Below, piece after piece: positions 45,571 through 57,660 of a stretch of 64,000 nucleotides of DNA. The stretch spans positions 15,029,193-15,093,192 of the forward strand of contig NC_060235.2 in NCBI RefSeq assembly GCF_021155775.2, written 5' to 3'. The notes beneath the pieces are model-generated. The model searched no databases. It saw nothing but the letters and a program-made list of their open reading frames with translations, and had not been told where the DNA came from. Every line of letters begins with the position of its first letter. Positions within the stretch are counted from its first letter, which is position 1. Source of the DNA: Neodiprion pinetum (lineage: Eukaryota > Arthropoda > Insecta > Hymenoptera > Diprionidae). Both the position numbers and the translations under genes were made by a program.

Positions 45571-46319
45571 TTTAAATTATTGTTGTGTTATGATATGATG
45601 TGTGTAAATATTATAATCGCGCGAGAATTGTGAGGTAAGTCTCAGATGATGGTTCCATATGTGTGAATTAGTTTTTCATGACACGAAAAGTTGAAGATAC
45701 GAAAAAAACATCGTCACACACACTGTAATGTGCTCATATAAGTAAACATTGAACAGCGAAAGAGTTAAAAGGTCTAAGTCAATATACACTACACGCACCG
45801 AGTGCTGTTTATGTGAGAATGTTTGTCAGCAACAAGAGATCGACACACGTACACGCCCGCACACGATCATGAGCCCGCGTAATCTTGAGCGCGAAAATTT
45901 CGATAACTCACACTCATGATACTAGTTTCACGGTTTAAACGTTAAGCTGGTCGCGACCTAGCTGCGAGGGGCACCAGCAACCGGATTGTTTATTATAAGT
46001 TCATGTACACAATACGTTTACTCAGAGTTATGCACATTCAAACCCTTTGAATGTGTCATACTGATCGTAACACAATACAGACGTCTGCACAGTTAATCGG
46101 CGCACAGCACTGTCGAAACCGTTTATCGCGAGATTGAAACCGGGAAGTGAAAAAACTTGATAACGGTCAGAAAAATGCACTCACGAGTCGGAAATTACGG
46201 TTACTGACAGATTCCTGGATTCGGCATTTGATGAGCCATAGAAAATAAAAAACTAATCGCTCTTTCTCGTGTAATTTGAACGAATTTACAGAGGTCGACG
46301 TGACGTTCGTCAAACCGTT

Positions 46320-46389
<70 letters not shown>
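46320..46389 (+). repeat. (GA)n block J9
   Basis: GA run between the 5' end of E9 and the 3' end of the tiny copy E9b (TGTTTTATTATGCCC). Confidence 0.95.
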
Positions 46390-46391
<2 letters not shown>

Positions 46392-46476
46392 TTTTATTAT
46401 GCCCTAGAAAACTTTGGGGCAAGAGAAAAACTACAGTGTAGGAAAAGTATTATAAAAGTATATAAGTACAAAAGTA
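46390..46476 (-). mobile_element. E9b, about 87-bp 5'-truncated non-LTR 3' end
   Basis: Contains TTTTATTATGCCCTAGAAAA and TTTGGGGCAAG. This resembles the E9 3' end (TTTATTATGCCTTGGTAGCAC with TGAGGCAAATTAC, 41287-41322). It is bounded by (GA)n on both sides, with no coding content. It illustrates that even minimal copies sit inside GA tracts. Confidence 0.75.
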
Positions 46477-46520
46477 AGAGAGAAAGAGAGAGAGAGCGAG
46501 AGAGCGAGAGAGAGGGGGGG
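46477..46520 (+). repeat. (GA)n block J10 with G-run
   Basis: GAGA and GAGC repeats ending in a run of G before TACAAGTCCCCTCAGG, the E10 3' end. A G-rich edge also marks the E1/E2 junction (17225-17240), and E2 belongs to the same family. Confidence 0.9.
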
Positions 46521-47021
46521 TACAAGTCCCCTCAGGCGGCATATGTATAATCAAGAACGAAAACAGAAAAATTAATAAATACGAAAATAAGTGAATTGAT
46601 TAATTGATACAAAATAAAATAAAGATAAAACACAATAACATTGATAGAAAATAAATAAAATAAATAAATAAATAGATAAATAGGTATGTAAATATATAAA
46701 AATAAATAAATAAATAGGTAGAAGTAAGTGAAGATAGAGAAAGAAACAGAATAGGATTAGTTGAGACCGCCAGTACTCGAGCATAACAACTCATGGAGTG
46801 AGCCGAAAAATAAAAAATAGAAATAAAAATAAAAATAAATAAAATATATTCATATATAATAGGATTATAGATAAAGACATAGCCGGGGCGAAAATTATCT
46901 CGTGACAGTAAGAAACAGAAACAGAAGGCTAGCAAGGCAGAGAACAATAAATACAATAAACATAAAAATAGAATCACTAAAATAAAATAATAAAACAAAA
47001 TAAAATAAAATAGCCTAATAT

Positions 47022-50000
47022 TTAAGACGGGGAAAATAACCACTGCAAATAATCAAATCTTTGTTGCTCGAGATTTAAGTAATAATCATAAAGTTTGACC
47101 TTGAATGTAGCTAGCCTGTCACTGTCAACAATGTTCTGTGTGAGTGAATTCCACAAATAGCAGGCACTGACTATAAATGATTTTTGGTAACAGACAGTGC
47201 GGCAGTGCGGAATGCCAAGCCTGGCAGTAGCTCCCGTATTGACAGCAATACGTTGCGACCACACCTCCGCTGGTTGCAACGTCTGAGCCAAATAAGTTGG
47301 CCTACCTGAGCGTAAAATAGTGAAAAGATAAGAACCGATTAAGTATAGCCTCCTATTTCGCTGAGTTAGCCAGCCCAACTCAAGTCGGTGTCCCGTAATA
47401 TGCTCATCCCTCGCTACGCCTGTAATAAATCTAACAGAGGCGTTGTCGCTGGAGCTTAATATCAAGTACACCAGGTAGATTATTATAAGACTGCTGGACA
47501 ATAATCAAGGTGAGGAAATATAAGAGCCGTAACTAACCATTTACGAAGAGAACCAGAAAACACTTCCTTGTTGATTTTCAAATGGTATAAGACCCTGTTG
47601 ACCTTGTTGCAAATTACATCAACATGGTCATTCCATGTTAGAGTCGAATTCATAATTAGTCCGAGGTTACGGACCCTGTTGACATACTCGATTGTATGAT
47701 TCCCAACCTTAATTAGTGGTAGATGAGAGGCATCTAGCCTGTTAATGAATTTGGAACTACCACAAAACATTCCCTTCGTCTTTTCGAAATTGATTTTCAA
47801 GCAATTGTCACCGGCCCAATCATGAATTGCTTGTACATGACGCAAGACTTTACTTACGCCCTCGGCAATATTTGATGGTAGGAATGAAAGGTGAATTTGT
47901 AGATCATCAGCGTACAAGACATGTTTACAGTAACGTATCGATGCGAGTAAGTTGTTGAGAAAAATGGAAAAAAGTAACGGACCCAGCACCGAGCCCTGCG
48001 GGCCCCCCAAGTGAATATTAACCCAGGAGGATAAATCCCCATATAACCCCTTGACCGCTTGACGTCGATCACTCAAATACGACCTAAACCATTCAACCGC
48101 CGAAGCTGAGCAGTTAAGGGGAGATATACACCTAGAAGCCGTAAAAAAAGGTTCTATTTTAAAAATGTTTCAAAGAAAAGTGATCATTTATTTTAGATCA
48201 GAGTTTTCATTATCTAAAAGTACATACATTCAAATATATGTCAAATTTTTTTTATGTACAAATATCAAAAAGATACAAGGATATCGTAGGATTCTTGGAG
48301 GTCCTTGAAAAAATCGGCGCACACGGTACCCACTGGCGTATCTTCAAAAATCATCTAAAAAAAAAAGATTATTAAATAAGATACTATAATCTAGTACTTG
48401 TCATAGCCGATTTCAAAATTATTGGTTTTTAACAAAATGGCGGCCATTTGAATATAGGTAACGATTTTCGGGCCTTAAACGTGTAATTACTTTGGCTATA
48501 AAATGAAGAGTAAGTAACGAAAAAAAAAAATCCTATGACAAATACTAGGTAATATTATATAGAATGACCACAAAAAATTTCAAAGCAATCGGTACATTGG
48601 TTTTTGAGAAATTTTGGGTACCGCTTTGAAAAACGTAGTTTTGAGAAAAACACGTTTGAAATTTTAGGAATTAAAAAATCATGAAATTTTAAACTTACAT
48701 GGAATCATCAATACCAGGCCCATAGTGTAGGTCTTCTACAGTCGACGGAATTCCCATTGCATCTAAAGCTTGTTGCCGACGACTAATTCGACCTTCTTAG
48801 GGGGGGAGCACTGTACAATTCTATCACAAAAGAAATCTAACGTTTCCAGTTCTCGGTTATAACTGCCTTATTTTTCGAAGAATTAATTTGCGATTTTCAC
48901 CAAATATTCTAAGGACCTTAAACTTTCAGAAAATGTAAAAAAAAAAAATCGATTTTTTCAATTTTCTAGGTGTATATCTCCCCTTAAGAGCTTTTAATTT
49001 ATCTAACAGCTTCGCATGACAGACAGTGTCGAAAGCTTAGCACAATAAGAGTGATCATCCGGTTATCAATAGCTTTTTTAACGTCATCCGTTAGTTTAAT
49101 TAAGGCAGACTGAGTGCTGTACCCGTCACGAAAACCCGACTGATAGGGATCCAACAAGCACTTTGACTCCAAATGAGCAGTTAACTCGATGTAAACAATC
49201 CTTTCAATACCCTTGGAGAGAGCACAAAGAATAGATATAGGACGAAAGTCGTCAAGCGAGGTTAGATTTTTTATCTTATTGATAGGCTGAATTAACGCTC
49301 TCTTTCACTCAAGGGGGAAGACAGAATAAGTCAGCGAGTAATGATAAATTTCGAGCACAAAAAGGCGCAATGATTGCATAACCAGACGTAAGTAGCTTAC
49401 CGGAATCCCATCACAACCACAGGCTTCAGTTTTCGAGGAGAGTAAACATTCTGCGAGATAAGTAGGAGTGATGTGTTCAAAGTAAAAGCGCTCAGAGTCG
49501 AAAACGGACTCGGGATCGAGTACGATTGGACTGACCGTGCAATGGCAGGCAGAATTGGCAATCCTAGCAAAATGACTATTAAGTTGAGAGGTCGTGAAGT
49601 CAGCATGGACTACACCTTGACGCTGCTTGCAGAGGCCAACATGCCTGAATTCTCGCCATAAAGACTTAGGAGTAGTAAGGGCGGAAAACAGATCTTCATA
49701 ATAGCTCGATTTAGCTTTACGAATTTCCAACTGAACTCGATTCCAAGCAGCCTTGAACTCGCCATAGAGAGTCACAGAACCAGATTGTTAGAATGCCCTA
49801 AAACACACGTTCCGTTCTTTGATACGGTCACGGATAACTTCGGACAACCACGGAGCTGGTTGACGCTTAGGACGATAAGTTTTAAAGGGGGCATGGGTGT
49901 CCAGAGTAATAAGCACATGCTCATTAAACAAAGCTACTTTATCATCGATATTCACAAACCTATCGAAAATAGGTGACCAGTCAAGACCAAGGAGGTCACA

Positions 50001-50650
50001 ATTGAACGACTGCTGGTCAATATTTTTGATATCTCGGTACCTGATTGATCTAGTCGCCAACTTAGGCACCCTAAGCGAGTATTTAATATAAATAAGCTCA
50101 TGGCCTGAAAGAAAAGGGGTACCAGATTGCCCATTAGCTAAAACCTTAGCGATATCGTCAACAATACAAAGGTCTAACCAGGTATGTGAGTACACAGTAT
50201 GATGAGTCGCCCGATACGGGACAACATGAAGGCCATTACAATAAAAAATACCTAAGAGTTGACGGGAGTCAAACTAGTCAGAGTTAAAGTTGGCGTTAAA
50301 ATCTCCCACAATAATGAGATTCTTATACGATTGCGCAAGTTGCATAAAAGCATCCTCAATCTCTGATAAAAAACCAATTTTCGGAGGTCGATAGACGACC
50401 GCGAACAGAAGTTTAGAGGCGTTCGAGATTAGGCGAGGATGAGATTAACCGCGCATTCAAACTTTTGTGGACATATACCACAACCCCACCTCCGCCCTTG
50501 CCTAATCTGTCGTTCCGAAAAAGGATGTAATCTTGAATCCCAATAAGTTCATCGGGAATAAGATCATGAAGGAACGATTCAGAGACTGCTATGACATGGT
50601 AGAAATTGTCTGAAAAGTAACTGAGAAATTCATCGAAATGCGGAACAAGC
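47022..50650 (-). pseudogene. E10 endonuclease-reverse transcriptase, frameshifted and interrupted
   Basis: Endonuclease: SLVPHFDEFLSYFSDN (about 50650), GKGGGGVVVYVHKS region (about 50490), TWLDLCIVDDI and FLSGHELIYIKYSL (50195-50080). RT: KTEACGCDGIPVSYL (about 49410), with the KAFD region just upstream of the MITE (about 49030). After the MITE: QGSVLGPLLFSIFLNNLL (about 47990), an intact YADDLQIHL (about 47915), and the thumb ASVRFITGVARDEHITGHRL with CYLWNSLTQNIV. Frames change at about 47490, 49300 and 49780. Fixing the MITE alone would not restore the gene. Confidence 0.85.
48118..48983. mobile_element. 866-bp MITE with TTAA target duplication (piggyBac-like)
   Basis: Starts GGGGAGATATACACCTAGAA and ends with the reverse complement of the first 18-20 bases, flanked by TTAA on both sides (48114-48117 and 48984-48987). 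TTAA duplication is the hallmark of piggyBac-type transposases. The interior is AT-rich, with no transposase frame. It lies in the E10 RT and is younger than E10. A decayed terminus of the same kind is seen at about 13909-13930. Confidence 0.88.
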
Positions 50651-50652
50651 GA

Positions 50653-51852
50653 TTACAGATTCGCATCACAGATCGTCAAACAGTCCGAGTCTCGAAGATG
50701 TGCGTTGGGTCGAGCAGCTAGGGTAGCAGGTGACGTCGACGTCGATGTCCGTTGCACACGTCCCAGAGACGCAGAGGGTTGAGCAGTAGGCAGGTCAGCA
50801 GGAGTGCGTATGCGTAATGGTACCTCTCCGGTGGTCTTCTTAATATATATTGTACCCCTCCTGGCCCAAACATATTTGAAGCCGTGTTGACGGGCATAGT
50901 TATGTGCGGAGTTCAGGAGCAGTTGCTCTGAGGATGTCAGGGATTCGTTAACAAAGACACGAGCCGCAGGAAAAGAGTCAACGACATCCTTGGCTAGTAG
51001 CCCACTTTTAGCTCGCCAATTATCCAGCCACATATCCCGCATCACACAGGAAGTGGAACGAATTATGAGTGGACGCGGTTTGTCGCCCTTAGGAGGAATT
51101 AGATAGGCGCGAGCTATATCCCCAGCTGAACAGGAAACACTCAGGGCACCAGCAAGACGTGAAACCATTCCTAGCACAGTAGTGCCAGAAATCTCCGGAA
51201 GACCCGTCACAAAAACCTCGAAGTCTTTACTTTGCTTCTCTAGTTGGTCCAGCCTTAAAGAGGTGAACGGACAAGGCCTTCTCAGTGCATGGGTAGAGGA
51301 GCCTGACTCTTGAATCGATCCTACCGATGCAGCCAGTTCTGACAGCCTGTTCTCAACCACATCAGAGCGATCTTTGAGGGTTTGACAGCGGGCAGCTAGA
51401 GCGGCATTAGACCGCGTCAGCTCGTCAACCTTAGACACCAGCTGCTGCGTTACTGATGCAACACTGTCGAGCTTTTGCGCACAGCAGTCCAGCCTCTTTT
51501 TGATGTCCTCGAAATTATCTAGTTTTTTGAGGACAGTTTCCATCGCCCCTGAAATAGTACGGAGTTCACTGGCCAGTGAGGTGATTGAGACAGGCCGACC
51601 CCCAAAAACACGACCTTCACCCAGTCCTTTACGCACACCGGAAGTACCGGCGATAGCTGCGGTACCCGACTCTCGCATAGCCTGACCTGGAGAAGATGGA
51701 CTGCAAGCAGTACACATGTACTGAAATGCTCCAGGTACGGGTTTAGAAGACAGTTCCAAATGTTTTTTCACACAACTTGCGTGAAATGACCTCGCACAGA
51801 TACCCTGACAGCCAATGTCTGATTCCGATACAAAGCCGCTGCAGAAACACAA
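50653..51852 (-). pseudogene. E10 ORF1 (PHD-like finger, coiled coil, C-terminal domain)
   Basis: The 399-residue frame begins inside a zinc-finger cluster: LCFCSGFVSE...CQGICARSFHASC...YMCTAC, a PHD-like arrangement. A coiled coil follows (ETVLKKLDNFEDIKKRL; SKVDELTRSNAALAARCQTL), then FEVFVTGLPEISGTTV, IIRSTSCVMRDMWL, VFVNESLTSSEQLLLNSA and HGFKYVWARRGTIYIKK. I do not see an ATG in this frame just upstream, so a small indel probably separates the true start. The frame ends LTICDANL-TAA at 50653-50655. The same frame continues directly into the endonuclease (SLVPHFDEF), so the TAA looks like a mutation in a fused ORF. Confidence 0.85.
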
Positions 51853-52263
51853 CGTTGCGTCATAGTCAGGCGACAGTAAATAGATGTTTAGGCAATCTGG
51901 AGATTATCAGAGCAGCTGAGGTAAAAACAATGTAAACACTATCACCAACAGTATTAGGATTGACCTGTGTGTGCTTGTACGTAATATGCCAATAAACACA
52001 CATAAAACAAGCTCACGCAATACACACTCTAGCGGCTAACAGCTGAATTAAGTCACTTAAAGTGGCAGTTATAAATTTTCACTTTAAACGATTAAATAAA
52101 ACACTGAAAGCACAGTTACAGGGAATAGATTACTGTCAGAACAGCGAGAGGTACACCGAAACTGAGGGGATACCACTACACAAAATAAAACCGAACCGAA
52201 AAGTCCGGCAAAATATAGGAAAATCCTGCACCTGAGGTAAGCACAACCACTCAAGTTGACAGC

Positions 52264-52280
52264 TGAGAGAAAGAGAGAGA
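52264..52280 (+). repeat. GA-rich block J11
   Basis: GAGAGAAAGAGAGAGA at the 5' edge of E10. Confidence 0.85.
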
Positions 52281-52459
52281 ATCTCTGGACAATGGACAAT
52301 CTCTGTCATATGCTGAATGATCTGATTTTAGGTTTTTCATTTTAAGGTTCTTGATTTTTTGGTCACAATTAATACATTTTTTGTCCCAGCTTTACATTCT
52401 TTCGTTGCATGTCGTTCTGCGCAATCTGCGCACGTTTCTTGTATTTTACAATTGTTAGC
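52281..52459 (-). pseudogene. E10b, fragment of a CCHC-type retroelement ORF1
   Basis: The minus strand reads CKIQETCADCAERHATKECKAG..CINC in one frame and, after a one-base change, SDHSAYDRDCPL. Both are the zinc-knuckle signature of Jockey/I/R1-type ORF1 (Gag-like) proteins, not the PHD type of the rest of the array. Only about 180 bp remain and neither end of the element is present. Confidence 0.7.
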
Positions 52460-52492
52460 GAGAGAGATTGATTGATTGATTGATTGATTGAT
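52460..52492 (+). repeat. GA then (GATT)n block J12
   Basis: GAGAGA followed by seven GATT units, the (AATC)n tail of E11a read on +. E9 has the same tail unit. Confidence 0.9.
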
Positions 52493-52885
52493 GTTTATTA
52501 GCTTTAGTAGCTACATTGTAAGTAACAACTCTGAAGTATACTTGAAGTTCTCAATCTGTACAGTTTTGTTACACTACTATTTATTTACTACTATCCCGGC
52601 TCTCTCTCACTACTTTTCATGTAAGGCACGAATGCTCTCCTAAACCTTCACAGTGTTCGATCTGACTTTATTTCAGCTGGGAGGTTATTGTATCTTCTCA
52701 GCACGACGTATAGCAACATTTCTTGTCCCTCTTTTGTCTTACATCTACTTATAAGTAACTACCCCTTCGTCTTGTTTCCATTCCTCCCTCAATTCCAACC
52801 AACTCCATTTCATTTTTCAAATAATTGGGACACTCTCCAATAACCATTTTCTGTATCAGAATAAAAACATTATATGGAAATCTCT
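52467..52885 (-). mobile_element. E11a, 5'-truncated non-LTR copy (RT C-terminus only)
   Basis: The minus strand at about 52870-52620 encodes VIGECPNYLKNEMELVGIEG and, after frame changes, CKTKEGQEMLLYVVLRRYNNLPAEIKSDRTL, the C-terminal block of a reverse transcriptase. The 3' UTR follows to the (AATC)n tail. The 5' edge is fused directly to the endonuclease start of E11 near 52885. Confidence 0.7.
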
Positions 52886-53169
52886 GTTTGATTGACATGA
52901 ACTCGCGAAATTCAACCATATGGATAGGCAGCGATCGGGCATTAAGACAGCAAACATTGAGGAGTTCCGGGGGGATCAGTGAACGCAAAGGTCTGGCAGA
53001 AGTCGCAGGCGGGAGTCATTACAAATCGGGTGAATGCCGACTAGTCAGAAAATGGCAGCAAGCGCAACGGTTCGATCCCCAGCCTAGGTCGAACAAATAG
53101 CGCAGCATGAGCTATCCACGCAGACCTCGGGCTCAGCGACGGATACTTCATTAATGTTTAACACCGATT

Positions 53170-53449
53170 TCAGTGTAGTTGCACGGGATGCCTTTTGTTG
53201 ACGTAAGCCTTTCGGTCCGAGAGGGTGGCATCGATTTCTGCTGCTCGGAGTTGAGTGTTGAGCTTGTTTGGTGCAATTACGCGATTACACCAAACAGGAG
53301 ACTCAAAGACTAACAATAGAGGGCGTGCAGCGAAGGTAGAAGGAGAGCCAGGAGCAGTTGCATCCGATCGAAAGGTTGAAGTACCACAGACACTTTGAAC
53401 TTTACTGCGACCTATTATTTTAAAACGGATCACGGCATCAGACGGCAGC
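53170..53449 (-). pseudogene. E11 ORF1 C-terminal domain (downstream of the BEL insertion)
   Basis: The minus strand encodes VIRFKIIGRSKVQSV, SPSTFAARPLLLVFES and VWCNRVIAPNKLNTQLRA, the region corresponding to PRPLIIRSTSCVMRD in E10 ORF1. It is cut at 53449 by the BEL LTR; the rest of ORF1 lies beyond 59212. Confidence 0.7.
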
Positions 53450-53575
53450 TGTTTGGGATGATGTACACGGGATTTTTAATAGAAAATTAAGAGATTTTAT
53501 TCTCTTTACATCCACCTTCTCGCCATCTTGCTTTTAAACTAATTTTCCTCCCAAGAGGCGCTTAACTCGCAGACA
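53450..53575 (-). repeat. 3' LTR of the BEL element
   Basis: 126 bp, matching the 5' LTR with roughly ten differences by eye (for example GAGATTTTATTCTCTTTAC against GAGACTTTATTCTCGTTAC). Confidence 0.93.
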
Positions 53576-53785
53576 TTCCGGCCCCCTTGAAAGGCTCTCT
53601 TTCAACGATAATAAACAGGAATAAATAAACAAAACGAATGATATAACCCATGTGAACTATAAATATCACAGAATCAGCAATGAAAAAAAAATAAAACAAA
53701 ATAATAAACGTGACATTCACAAGTTTAATGTCGGAATACAAATAAAGAATGTTTAAGTGTAAATAAAGGATCTTGAAATTTCGAT

Positions 53786-56700
53786 TAATCGCTGTCGATT
53801 GGTAACGGACAGATCTTCTTGACTGCCCGCTTGAAGGTTCCCGTCGCAGTCTTCACTGCTACCGCCCTGACAACACCGTCAGTGCCCGGATGGATCTCCA
53901 CGACTTGTCCAAGTTTCCACTGAAGTGGTGGGGCGTTGTTCTCTTTTAGAAGCACGAGAGCTCCGATAACGATGCTTTCGGTTTTTGTCCATCACTCGCC
54001 TCGTCTCTGCAGTTGCTGCAAATACTCCTCATGCCAACGCTTCCAAAAGTGTTGGCGAACCTTTTGAAGGAGTTGCCATTGCGACAGTCTGTTGTCGGAT
54101 ATTTCAAGATAGTTATGTTCTGCAGGCAATATGAGTGTGTCCCCAATAAGGAAATGGGCAGGGGTCAAGGCAGTTAAATCATTGGGATCACTGGATAGTG
54201 GAGTCAACGGTCGGGAATTAAGGATCGATTCGATTTCCAGAAATTCCAGATAATTTTTTGTTGTGAGAGATGCTCCGATATCGTGTTTTCTTCTTTTTCG
54301 AGAAACTCGAAAACTTCTTTTAATTTTCGGGCTGCGCCAACAAAATTGGTACCATTGTCGGATATAATTTGTGAGCAAACGCCTTGTTTAGCGACAAATC
54401 GCCGTAGTGCTGCCAAGAACGATTCTGATTAACTCCGTAACAAGCTCCAGATAAATTGCCTTTGTGGCGAAGCAGGTAAATACAGTAAATACAGCAATCC
54501 ACGCTTTTGATGTGTGAACTGGACCGCGTCGACCACTTTCACGTACTTGCAAAGGGCCTGCGTAATCTACCCCAGTGGTAGTAAATGGTCTCAAAGGTCC
54601 ACGAACACGCTCGCTCGGTAGATCGCCCATCATGACTTCTGGAGTTGTCGTTTTATTTCGGAAGCATGGCAGGCAACCGTTCGTAACCTTACGTGCCTCT
54701 CTTCTGCCACTCAGTGGCCAATATTTTGATCGTATGGAACACAGTAAGTTTTCTGGACTGCAGTGATGCAGCCGGATATGCAGCTCTTACTTGAGAATCA
54801 TCTTCGTGATGAGGTGTCGAGATGGTAATATTATCGGATGCTTCTGAGTTTCCGGAATATCAGCCTTCGACAATCTTCGGCCAACCTGAAGAAGATCTTC
54901 ACTATCAATGTATGGATTGAGAGAAGCGATTTTGTTTGTCTTGATGACTTGTGCTCCTTGTTCGATGGACTGAAGCTCTGTTGCGAATGCTTCTTGCTGA
55001 GTCAGTCTTATAATTGCTTTTTCTGCTTTTTCAAGCTCTTCAACCGAAAATGGATCATTTTCTTTTCCACTTAACGCATTGGGTTTGAATCTGAGAACAA
55101 AAGCTATCACTCGCTGTAATTTACCGAACGAGGAGAACTTCCGCAGCACTTCGAACGTCTCAGTCTTTGTGCTTATGAGAATGGCTGATGATTTCATTTC
55201 CGTCTTATCTATTTCAATTTCTACTTTTTTAGACCATTTTTCAGACCGAAGCCACTCGAGGCCATGCCACCAGAGGTCACTTCGTTTCCATAGATCAACT
55301 GTGATTCCTCTTGACAATAAATCCGCGGGCTTTTCTTTGGAAGATACGTGTAGCCAAGTCGCGTCTTGAGACAATTCTTGAATTTTCGTGACTCTATTAG
55401 CCACGTACGTTTTTCTCATGTTCGGCGATATCGAAATCCAGCTGAGAACGATTGTCGAGTCACTCCAAAGGAAAACTTTACGAATTTTGTCGCCGTATGC
55501 TTGTCGTGCCGTGTTACATAGTTTTACGAGTAACAACATGGCATTTTACTCCAGTCTTGGTAGTGAAATAGTTTTGAGCGGTGTGACTCTGTCTTTTGAT
55601 CCAATGAGATGTAATTGTTCATTTCCCTTTAAATCTTTTGAAACTGCATAGAGGCAGGCTCCGAATGCTATTTCAGAAGCACCGCCGAAGCTTACAAGAT
55701 CGAAGGTCTCCTGTGCATTTTGCAGATTAACATTCCTTCCGATTCGAACGTCGTTGATACTTGGCAAAAAGCTGTAGAACTCCGTCCATTTATTTTGAAT
55801 CTCTGGAGGCAGGAGCTCGTCCCACCCCGTCTTCGACTGTCACATTTTCTGCATTATGCATTTTACATTAATTATTACAGGACCTAATAGACCCAACGGG
55901 TCGAATATCTGTGCTATTTTCGAAAGTACGACTCGTTTGGTGATCTTCGAAGTCTCTTCGATTTTCACGCTGTATTGCATTGTATCGGAGTTCGAATCCC
56001 AAAGAAGCCCAAGGATTTTCATTGGACCCTCTTTGTCGATTGTTAGCAAAATATCTGCTTCGCGTTCTTTCGATATGTTTGCGACGATTTGTCGATCGCT
56101 CGCACGCCATCTTCTTAGTTGATACTGAACTTTTCGTAGAAGTTCATCCAATTCTCGTTGCAAAGCTATCGTTTTTTCTATTATTTTCTCACCAGTTCTA
56201 ACCTCGTCCATGTAGAAATCTTCTCTGAGGGCTCTAGCTGCCCGTGGGAACTTGTTGGTTTCTTCTGTTGCCAATTGTCGCAAACATCTGATAGCAAGGT
56301 ACGGTGCGGGAGCTGTCCCGTAAGTCACTGTGTTGAGATGATACTTCCGAATTGGTTGAGTGTCGTCTGTTCTCCATAGGATTCATTTAAAATCTCTATC
56401 TTCCTCTCTGACGATGGTTTGACGAAACATTGCAGCTATATCTGCTGTAATAACAAACTCGTGTGATCGGAACCCCAGAATTATGTTGAAAAAATCATTC
56501 TGCAAGTTCGGTCCGACCATTAACTTGTCGTTCAATGCTGTGCCAAGAGAAGTTTTTGCTGAAGCATCGAAAACGACCCTCAGTTTTATCGTGATGCTAT
56601 CTGCCTTTATGACTGGCTGATGCGGTAAAACGAATGAATCGTTTTGTTTCAAATTTGTGCCGTCTGGAACCAGCGACATATGCTTTTGATTTTGGTAATC

Positions 56701-57660
56701 CTCCATGAATTTAACGTACTCCGTTTTGATTCAAGGATTGGCCCTGAAACGTCTCTTGAGCGAAAACACACGTCAAACCGCCTGCTTTTTGACTCACCCA
56801 AGACAGCTTCTTGCTTTCTGGGTGAGGCTACTATAAACCTTCCGGTCTTGTCTCTTTGCACAGTCTGCGAGAATTGTTCCTCACATTCTTTTTCTTCTTT
56901 TGGTATTCGTCTTGTCTCGGGAGGTTCCTCTTGCTTCCAGAAACGCTCCAATTGCTCCTGTAACGCTGCGTTTGTTACAAGTCCACAGAAGCGCTGGTTT
57001 TCCGAACTTGCATCGATGAGCTCGACACCGACGATCCACCCCAGTAAAGTGTTGTGCAATCTTAGAATTCCCTTTGGTTGTCGAATTGAATCTGAACACA
57101 TTAATCTCCAAAAAAGCCCAGCACCGACGAATAGATCAATCACGCCTGGCTCATGGAAGTTCGGATCGGCCAATTTTAATCCATCCGGCAAACATTTCGC
57201 ACCGATTTTCACCTGTGGCAAACGTTCTGTGATGCTCGGTAGCACCAAACAATCGATGAGCGTTTTGAAGTCTGCGTGCATCGACCTTATCTTGACTGTG
57301 GTTGTGCGTGCAATGTTTGTCTGAGTTTTATTAATACCGGTGATTAACTCGTTCTGTTTTTCGCACTGGATCTTGAGTTTACGCACCATTTCTTCTGGTA
57401 TAATATTCGACCGCGAACCCGGATTTGAGAGCACTCGACAAGTGTGCTTATATCCATTAGCATCTTCGATCTCAACACAAGCAGTCGATAGTACTACATG
57501 AGATGTTGGCTTTTTTACGAAGCTTGCATTTAAAATAACAATACCTTCGGTCTGTTGACTGTTGTCTCTTGCGCAATGTGTCACAACGGATTTCTTTGAT
57601 GGCTCGCCGTTCGATTTTTCCTCCGTTGTAGGCTTGTTTTCTAAATCCAAATGTAACAAT
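53786..57660 (-). pseudogene. BEL/Pao pol (protease, RT, RNase H, integrase)
   Basis: Protease: VLSNPGSRSNII (about 57425), where the family has D-x-G-S, so the catalytic Asp is Asn. RT: LRVVFDASAKTSLGTALND (about 56570) and FYMDEVRTG (about 56215), where the family has YVDD, so the last Asp is Glu. RNase H: SLPRLE is followed by an in-frame TAA (55546-55548), then FLWSDSTIVLSWI and VSSKEKPADLLSRG. Integrase: VDYAGPL, SDNGTNFVGAARKL, EIESILNSRPLTPL and PAHFLIGD supply D, D and E; the C-terminal domain ends at the TAA at 53786-53788. There are additional frame breaks at about 56385, 56650 and 54400. Clearly dead. Confidence 0.9.

Larger units (their letters stand above)
41266..46319 (-). mobile_element. 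Non-LTR element E9, near-intact full-length copy (5.05 kb)
   Basis: The 3' end carries an (AATC)n tail and then a 3' UTR (41281-41604). The endonuclease-RT frame is open for 933 residues from its first in-frame TTG and longer from the ORF1 stop. ORF1 (44509-45570) has only one further in-frame stop. The 5' UTR extends to 46319, where (GA)n block J9 begins. With two single-codon lesions in about 1,300 codons, this is the youngest-looking copy in the window and the best reference for the family (with E4 and E7). Confidence 0.92.
46521..52263 (-). mobile_element. Non-LTR element E10, full length, with an 866-bp MITE inside the RT
   Basis: From 5' to 3' on the minus strand it has ORF1 with a PHD-like finger (50653-51852), the endonuclease (49788-50650), and the RT split by the MITE (47022-48117 and 48984-49775). 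The 3' UTR is AT-rich. The 5' end, ACAACCACTCAAGTTGACAG, meets GA block J11. E2 is an internally deleted copy. Confidence 0.9.
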
